From NCBI GenBank assembly GCA_963837105.1, contig CAWIMG010000025.1:1-64000 (forward strand): 64,000 bases of DNA, read 5' to 3'. This DNA comes from UBA9676 sp963837105. Lineage in GTDB: Bacteria > Actinomycetota > Actinomycetes > Streptosporangiales > Streptosporangiaceae. Position 1 is the stretch's first letter. Each line of letters starts with the position of its first letter. The notes beneath the pieces are model-generated. The model saw nothing but the letters and a program-made list of their open reading frames with translations. It made no database searches and was not told the origin of the DNA. The translations under genes were made by a program, and so were the position numbers. This document shows, piece after piece, positions 58,986-64,000 of the stretch.

Positions 58986-59665
58986 GTCAACCGCCCTTCA
59001 GCGCCAGCGGGTCCCCTCAGGCCGGACCGCAGGATGTCGATGCTGAGCAGCAGGATCCAGGCCGGGAACAGCAGTTCCACCCAGGGTGTCAGGCCCACGC
59101 TGACCAGCAAGACGAGGGCGACGGCGAACCCGGCCAGGCCTATCCAGCGCGGGATCACCCGCGTGCGCAGCGTGATGGTAGCCGCGCTCATGGTGAACAC
59201 CGCGGCCATCCGCATCGCGTACACGTGCAGCAGCAGCCCGGTGACCTGGCGGCCGACGGCGAGGGTGGCTGGGTTGGCGGCCACATCGGGCCGCACGGTC
59301 ATGTCCGCGATCAGCCCGCCGGCGAAGGCGGCCGCCACGAACAGCATCCCGACGAAGAGCAGGCCGCTGCCCAGGAACACCGACGCGAAGAAGCGGTCCT
59401 CCCGCTGCCCTATCCGGTCCCGCACCACCCCGATGAACCACAGGAAGGCGATGCCGGCGAACGGCACCAGATTGAGCGCGACGGCGATGGTGCTGCGGCG
59501 CGGCGACTGGGTCAGCCACGACCCGACCGCAGCGGGGTTGGCAGGGGAGGAGATCGTGATGAGGGTCAGGGACAGGCCGAGCAGCAGCGAGAAGGCGATC
59601 CCGGCCAGGGCCGCCGCCCGCGGCGTCCGCAGGCTGGTGCCGGTGAGCGGTTCCGGGTAAGCCAT
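58982..59665 (-). CDS. Multi-pass membrane protein co-transcribed with phosphoesterase
   Basis: 227 aa with about five to six hydrophobic segments (ALAGIAFSLLLGLSLTLITI, STIAVALNLVPFAGIAFLWF, FLGSGLLFVGMLFVAAAFAG, IGLAGFAVALVLLVSVGLT). The start codon is ATG 59665; the 3' end overlaps the phosphoesterase start by 4 bp. No recognised family; it may anchor or supply substrate to the phosphoesterase (inference only). Confidence 0.75.
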   Translation of the reverse strand: MAYPEPLTGTSLRTPRAAALAGIAFSLLLGLSLTLITISSPANPAAVGSWLTQSPRRSTIAVALNLVPFAGIAFLWFIGVVRDRIGQREDRFFASVFLGSGLLFVGMLFVAAAFAGGLIADMTVRPDVAANPATLAVGRQVTGLLLHVYAMRMAAVFTMSAATITLRTRVIPRWIGLAGFAVALVLLVSVGLTPWVELLFPAWILLLSIDILRSGLRGPAGAEGRLT

Positions 59666-59705
59666 GTCGTGACCCCTCCTCGGTCCAGGCGCCCAGCGCG
59701 AACTG

Positions 59706-61160
59706 TCAGTAGGCGCGGGCGAAGATCACCCGCTTGCCGTAGGCGGACGCCTTGCCGCAGCGTACGCACATGCCCTGCTCGGGGTCGCCCGCCAGCGGGA
59801 TGCAGCGGGGGGTGGCCGTGGTTTCCGCCTTGATCTCGTCCTCACAGGCCTGCTCACCACAGTGCAGTGCCAGCGCCCAGCCGGCTGCCACGGCGGCGGT
59901 GAACTCCGGCCAGGTGTTGACAACGGCCGTGTGGCCGTCGCGGAAATCGGCGGCCCGCCGCGCCAGCATCGCCTGGAACGCGGCCAGTTCGGCCACCAGC
60001 TGGCCGGGCGCGGCGGCGAGCGGGATTGCCTGCTTGGCCGCGCCCGGCTGCGGGTAACTCAGGCGGCGGGACATCAGCGCGGTGCCGGCGGCCAGGTCCC
60101 GCGGGCCAAGCTCGAGCCGGATCGGCACGCCACGCATCTCCCAGTCGTTGAACTTGAAGCCGGGCGAAAGTTGCGGCCGGTCGTCCAGGTGCGTGCGGAT
60201 GCCCGCGCGCTGCAGCGCCGCGGCCAGTTCCGCGGCCGCGGGCACGGTCGTCCCGGCTTGGTCCCCGCGCCCGATGGGGACGATCACCACCTGGTAGGGG
60301 GCCAGGTCCGGCGGCAGCACGAGTCCCTTGTCATCACCATGGGTCATGATCACGGCGCCGATCATCCTGGTGGTCATGCCCCAGGAGGTGGTGTGGCACA
60401 GCTCGGCCGTGCCGCTCTCGGCGGTGTAGGTGATCCCGAAGGCTGCCGCGAAGTTGGTCCCCATGTAGTGCGAGGTGCCCGCCTGCAGGGCGCGCCCGTC
60501 CCGCATCATGGCCTCGATCGTGAACGTTCGTTCGGCCCCGGCGAACCGTTCGCTTGGCGTCTTCTCCCCGGGCACACTGGCCAGCGCCGCGGTCCCCACC
60601 GCCAGATCCTGATAGAAGCCCAGCGCCAGCATCGTCTCGGCGATCGCGTCAGCCGCGGTGGCGTGCGCCGTGTGGCCTTCCTGCCAGAGGAACTCGCTGG
60701 TGCGCAGGAACATCCGCGGCCGCATCTCCCACCGGAGCACGTTGGCCCACTGGTTCAGCAGCATCGGCAGGTCCCGGTGCGAACTGATCCACTTGGCCAT
60801 CATCTCCCCGATGATCGTTTCCGACGTCGGCCGGATGACCAGTGGCTCCTCCAGTTCCTTTCCGCCCGCGTGGGTGACCGTGAAGACCTCGGGCGCGAAT
60901 CCCTCCACATGCTCGGCCTCGCGCTGCAGGTAGCTCTGCGGGATGAGCAGCGGGAAGTACGCGTTCTGGTGCCCGGTGGCCTTGATCCGCCCGTCCAGGT
61001 CAGCCTGCAGCAACTCCCAGATCCGGTACCCGTACGGCCTGATCACCATGCTGCCGCGGGCCGGTCCCCGGTCCGCCAGCCCGGCGCGGAAGACCACGTC
61101 GTTGTACCAGGCCGGGAAGTCTTCGCTCTGCGGGGTAACGCCGCGCTCATCACCTGCCAT
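59706..61160 (-). CDS. proS: Prolyl-tRNA synthetase (archaeal/eukaryotic-like type)
   Basis: 484 aa from ATG 61160. Class II motifs: motif 2-like PRMFLRTSEFLWQEGHTAHA and VIRPTSETIIGEMMAKWI. The opening SEDFPAWYNDVVFRAGLAD and ARGSMVIRPYGYRIWELLQ are typical of the short, archaeal-type ProRS. A C-terminal zinc-binding region includes CGEQACEDEIK and MCVRCGKASAYGKRVIFARAY (cysteine pairs), ending in Tyr as in that class. It lacks the INS editing domain of the bacterial type. It charges tRNA-Pro. Confidence 0.93.
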   Translation of the reverse strand: MAGDERGVTPQSEDFPAWYNDVVFRAGLADRGPARGSMVIRPYGYRIWELLQADLDGRIKATGHQNAYFPLLIPQSYLQREAEHVEGFAPEVFTVTHAGGKELEEPLVIRPTSETIIGEMMAKWISSHRDLPMLLNQWANVLRWEMRPRMFLRTSEFLWQEGHTAHATAADAIAETMLALGFYQDLAVGTAALASVPGEKTPSERFAGAERTFTIEAMMRDGRALQAGTSHYMGTNFAAAFGITYTAESGTAELCHTTSWGMTTRMIGAVIMTHGDDKGLVLPPDLAPYQVVIVPIGRGDQAGTTVPAAAELAAALQRAGIRTHLDDRPQLSPGFKFNDWEMRGVPIRLELGPRDLAAGTALMSRRLSYPQPGAAKQAIPLAAAPGQLVAELAAFQAMLARRAADFRDGHTAVVNTWPEFTAAVAAGWALALHCGEQACEDEIKAETTATPRCIPLAGDPEQGMCVRCGKASAYGKRVIFARAY

Positions 61161-61419
61161 GATCTTCAGATTACCGAGTTGACCGCCGGTGCGGCGGTGC
61201 CCGCGGGCGAGCCAGATGGGTGGCCAGCGCGATCTCACCCCCGCTGGGTGATTCGGCTGGTGAGGCCCGGGTCTTACCGTCATCTTCCGGCCCAGGTGTT
61301 CCGGCTGCGCGATTGCACCTGGATGCGGGATGCCACCTGGCCATCGTGGCGGCAGAACGGCGGGCGCCGCGGGCTCATGGTGCATGCACACCCGGTGAAC
61401 ACGACGAGGAAGACGAGCT

Positions 61420-63765
61420 ATGAGCCAGCCCTTTCGCGGTGTCATCAACATCGATATCAAGCAGTCGACACCCGACTGGGGACCGTACACCGAGCCCAGG
61501 GCGCCAGAAGGCGCCCCTAACGTGCTGTACATCGTCCTGGACGATGTGGGCTTCGGGGCAATGGAGCCCTACGGCGGCCCGATCCGGACGCCGAACTTCC
61601 AGCGGATCGCCGACCGTGGGCTGACGTACGCGAACTTCCACACCACCGCGCTCTGCTCGCCCACCCGGTCGTGCCTGATGACCGGCCGGAATCACACCAC
61701 CAACGCGATGGTGGGGATCACCGAGATCGCCGATGGCTTCCCCAACGCCAACGGGCACATCCCGTTCGAGTGCGCGAACATCGCCGAGGTGCTGAGCCAG
61801 CACGGGTGGAACACCTATCACCTGGGTAAATGGCATCTGACCGCCGAGGATGAGATGAATCTGGCGGCATCGAAACGCCAGTGGCCGCTGGGCCGCGGAT
61901 TCGAGCGGTACTACGGCTTCCTCGGCGGGGAGACCAACCAGTGGTATCCCGACCTGATCTATGACAACCACCCGGTGGCGCCCCCGAAGACTCCGCAGGA
62001 TGGGTACCACCTCTCGACCGATCTGGTCGACAAGGCCATCGAATTCATTCAGGACGGGCAGGCCATCGCCCCCGACAAGCCGTTCTTCATGTATTTCTGC
62101 CCTGGTGCCGGGCACGCGCCGCATCACATCTTCCGGGAGTGGGCCGATCGGTACCGCGGCCAGTTCGACATGGGCTACGAGGCGATCCGGGAAGCCATCC
62201 TCGCCCGCCAGAAGGCCATGGGGATCCTGCCCGACAGCACCGAACTGTCCCCGATCAACCCCTACGTCGGGGAGACCGGCCCCGGCGGCCAGGGCTGGCC
62301 AGAACTCGACACTGTCCGGCCGTGGGACTCGCTGTCGGCTGATGAGCAGCGGCTGTTCGCACGGATGGCGGAGGTGTACGCCGGGTTCGTGAGCCATGCC
62401 GACCACGAGATCGGGCGGCTGCTCGACTACCTGGAGACGACCGGCCAGCTCGACAACACGATCGTGATCGTGGTCTCCGACAACGGCGCGTCCGGCGAAG
62501 GCGGCCCCAATGGGTCGGTTAACGAGAACAAGTTCTTCAACGGCGTGCCCGACTCGGTCGAGGACAACCTTCAGTATCTGGACGACCTGGGGAGCACGCG
62601 GACCTACAACCACTACCCGACCGGGTGGGCGTGGGCGTTCAACACCCCGTTCAAGATGTGGAAGCGGTACGGGAACCTGCGCGGCGGCACGGCGGACCCG
62701 CTGATCGTCTCCTGGCCCGCCGGCATCGCGGCACGCGGGGGCGTCCGCCCGCAGTACTGTCATGCGACCGACATCGTGCCGACTCTGTATGAGGTGCTCG
62801 GCATCGACCTTCCCGACGTCGTGAACGGCTACACGCAAAAGCCGCTGGAGGGCGTCAGCTTCGCCGCTAGCTTGGACGACGCTGACGCGGATACCGGCAA
62901 GCACACGCAGTTCTATTCGATGCTCGGCACCCGGGCCCTGTGGCATCAGGGCTGGAAGGCGGCCAGCCTGGGCCCGGCGGCACCCAGCGCGTGGGGCCAG
63001 TTCTCCAGTCAGCGATGGGAGCTGTTCCACACCGACGCCGACCCCAGCGAGTGCCACGACCTGGCCGGGCAGGAGCCTGAGCGGCTGCGTGAGCTCATCG
63101 ACTTGTGGTGGGCCGAGGCCGGCAAGTACCAGGCGCTGCCGCTGGAAACCCGCAATGCCGTCGAGGCCCTGACCACTCCCCGGCCGGAGCTGTCCAAGCC
63201 CCGGAACCGGTACATCTACTACCCCGGCGGCGCCGAAGTGCCCGAATCACAGACGCCGAACATCCGCGGCCGGTCCTACACGATCGCCGCGGAGGTGACC
63301 ATCGACTCGGCGGACGCGGCCGGGGTGCTGTTCTCCCAGGGCTCCCGGTTCGGCGGCCACTCCCTGTACGTCAAGGACGGCAGGCTGGTGTACGCCTACA
63401 ACTTCATCGGGGAATCCGTGCAGGTCGTGCAGTCCGACCGGGCGGTCCCCACCGGCCACGTCGTGCTGTCGGCGTCGTTCGAGCGCGAAGGCGACAGCAT
63501 GCCCCCGCAAGGCACGCTGACCTTGCACATCCGGGACCAGCCGGCCGGATCAGGCAGGATCATGACCCAGCCGGGGAAGTTCGGGCTGGGGGGCGGGGGC
63601 CTGATCGTCGGCCACTCCGGGGCCGCACCGGTCACCGACGACTACCCCGGGCAGCGGCCCTGGGCATTCACCGGCGGCACCATCAAACGCGTCGCGATCG
63701 ACGTCAGCGGGCAGCCGTTCGTGGACCTGGCCAGGGAGGCCGCAGCCGCCTTCGCCCGCCAGTAA
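61420..63765 (+). CDS. Large arylsulfatase-family sulfatase
   Basis: 781 aa. The formylglycine signature is CSPTR (Cys79 to Arg83) within TTALCSPTRSCLMTGRN. The metal-binding start VLYIVLDDVGFGAM and the histidine/lysine motifs LGKWHL and SDNGASGEGG are present. The C-terminal about 200 residues form a beta-sandwich (EVTIDSADAAGVLFSQGSR, GHSLYVKDGRLVYAYNFIG). The enzyme needs a formylglycine-generating enzyme, not seen here. No signal peptide, as for cytoplasmic actinobacterial AtsA-type sulfatases. Confidence 0.93.
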   Translation: MSQPFRGVINIDIKQSTPDWGPYTEPRAPEGAPNVLYIVLDDVGFGAMEPYGGPIRTPNFQRIADRGLTYANFHTTALCSPTRSCLMTGRNHTTNAMVGITEIADGFPNANGHIPFECANIAEVLSQHGWNTYHLGKWHLTAEDEMNLAASKRQWPLGRGFERYYGFLGGETNQWYPDLIYDNHPVAPPKTPQDGYHLSTDLVDKAIEFIQDGQAIAPDKPFFMYFCPGAGHAPHHIFREWADRYRGQFDMGYEAIREAILARQKAMGILPDSTELSPINPYVGETGPGGQGWPELDTVRPWDSLSADEQRLFARMAEVYAGFVSHADHEIGRLLDYLETTGQLDNTIVIVVSDNGASGEGGPNGSVNENKFFNGVPDSVEDNLQYLDDLGSTRTYNHYPTGWAWAFNTPFKMWKRYGNLRGGTADPLIVSWPAGIAARGGVRPQYCHATDIVPTLYEVLGIDLPDVVNGYTQKPLEGVSFAASLDDADADTGKHTQFYSMLGTRALWHQGWKAASLGPAAPSAWGQFSSQRWELFHTDADPSECHDLAGQEPERLRELIDLWWAEAGKYQALPLETRNAVEALTTPRPELSKPRNRYIYYPGGAEVPESQTPNIRGRSYTIAAEVTIDSADAAGVLFSQGSRFGGHSLYVKDGRLVYAYNFIGESVQVVQSDRAVPTGHVVLSASFEREGDSMPPQGTLTLHIRDQPAGSGRIMTQPGKFGLGGGGLIVGHSGAAPVTDDYPGQRPWAFTGGTIKRVAIDVSGQPFVDLAREAAAAFARQ

Positions 63766-63804
63766 CCAGCCGCGCATGAGGCATCCGGCCGGACCGGCCT
63801 CGCT

Positions 63805-63832
63805 GACCGGCCGGGCCGGACGCGGGCCGGTC
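63805..63832 (+). terminator. Stem-loop after the sulfatase gene
   Basis: GACCGGCC (63805-63812) and GGCCGGTC (63825-63832) form an 8-bp stem with a 12-nt loop, 40 nt after the sulfatase stop and just before the next gene. Confidence 0.4.
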
Positions 63833-63855
63833 CGCTAGCCGGAAGGAGGCCCGGG

Positions 63856-64000
63856 TTGGAGGTCTTTCGCTTCGAGCGTGCGGGGAAGGTCATCACCAGC
63901 CACGGCAGCTCAGGTCTGCGCGGAACCCGCATCGCGGCGGGTCACGGGGAAATGGTGGTCACCTGCCTTGCCGTCGAGCCGGGCGGCGTCATCGGCACGC
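63856..64000 (+). CDS. Probable cupin-domain protein, 5' part only
   Basis: TTG 63856 with a strong GGAAGGAGG (63841-63849, 6-nt spacing) opens a frame running off the window. MEVFRFERAGKVITSHGSSG, then VTCLAVEPGGVIGT, where the PGG turn after a beta strand is a cupin-like start of the metal-binding barrel. Only about 48 residues are visible, so the family call is tentative. Confidence 0.5.
   Translation, partial: MEVFRFERAGKVITSHGSSGLRGTRIAAGHGEMVVTCLAVEPGGVIGT

Noticed and set aside
1..64000. CRISPR array, insertion sequences or prophage
   Set aside because: No regular direct repeats with spacers, no transposase motifs and no phage structural genes were seen anywhere in the window.

Overview
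The window is very GC-rich, uses GTG and TTG starts freely, and carries several Actinomycetota hallmarks: the fhaA-fhaB-pstP-rodA-pbpA-pknB-crgA cell-division and growth cluster next to a tRNA-Leu(CAG), a proteasome activator of the Bpa/PafE type, and a sigJ-like ECF41 sigma factor. In other actinobacteria the fha-pkn cluster and the bpa/pheA neighbourhood lie near the replication origin, so this is probably an origin-proximal chromosomal segment of a soil actinomycete, perhaps Streptosporangiales-like (low confidence on rank). I saw no insertion sequences, prophage genes, integrase or CRISPR array.

Layout. 1-7.8 kb: tRNA-Ser(GCT), an acyl-CoA ligase, an AAA ATPase, two secreted proteins (a lectin-tailed EXORDIUM/protease-like protein and an NHL-type beta-propeller) and a CtaG-like membrane protein. 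7.9-12.2 kb: the most unusual stretch. A small PD-(D/E)XK nuclease-like gene runs into the 5' end of tRNA-Ser(TGA). A two-gene operon follows whose products share a glycine-rich repeat motif, and then a convergent MinD/ParA-type ATPase with a long hexapeptide-repeat tail. 12.3-16.6 kb: quinone oxidoreductase, bpa, pheA, a HEAT-like repeat protein, a family-2 glycosyltransferase and a STAS anti-anti-sigma factor. 16.8-21.5 kb: a large membrane protein, then a MarR regulator divergent from a Wzm/Wzt-type polysaccharide exporter, with two matching 17-bp inverted repeats between them. 21.5-26.7 kb: a secreted GH25 muramidase with lectin domains whose end overlaps a PAS/GAF sensor kinase, then an Fpg/Nei glycosylase.

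26.8-35.5 kb: a universal stress protein, tRNA-Leu and the division/phosphorylation operon, which is tightly overlapped. FHA proteins, the PstP phosphatase and PknB kinase control, and RodA and PbpA carry out, peptidoglycan synthesis. PknB reads in frame into crgA, apparently because one base is missing. 35.5-42.7 kb: rhomboid protease with a cyclophilin, a LigB-type DNA ligase broken by a second one-base frameshift, a NUDIX hydrolase, small secreted and membrane peptides, a PadR regulator with its membrane partner, and a Tat-exported esterase. 42.7-49.7 kb: a paralogue of the 16.8-kb membrane protein, exonuclease III, a PRC-barrel protein, Mug glycosylase and SigJ. 50-56 kb: a three-gene operon (secreted esterase, MprF/LysX-like lysyltransferase, EamA transporter), a DUF3048 protein and a lipoprotein. 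56-64 kb: isochorismatase-family hydrolase, PRC-barrel protein, phospholipase C-like phosphoesterase, archaeal-type prolyl-tRNA synthetase, a large sulfatase and the start of a probable cupin protein.

Functional themes are envelope construction and its control, base-excision repair (Fpg/Nei, LigB, ExoIII, Mug, scattered over about 22 kb) and secreted carbohydrate- or ester-active proteins. All functional calls come from reading motifs by eye; no database search was run.
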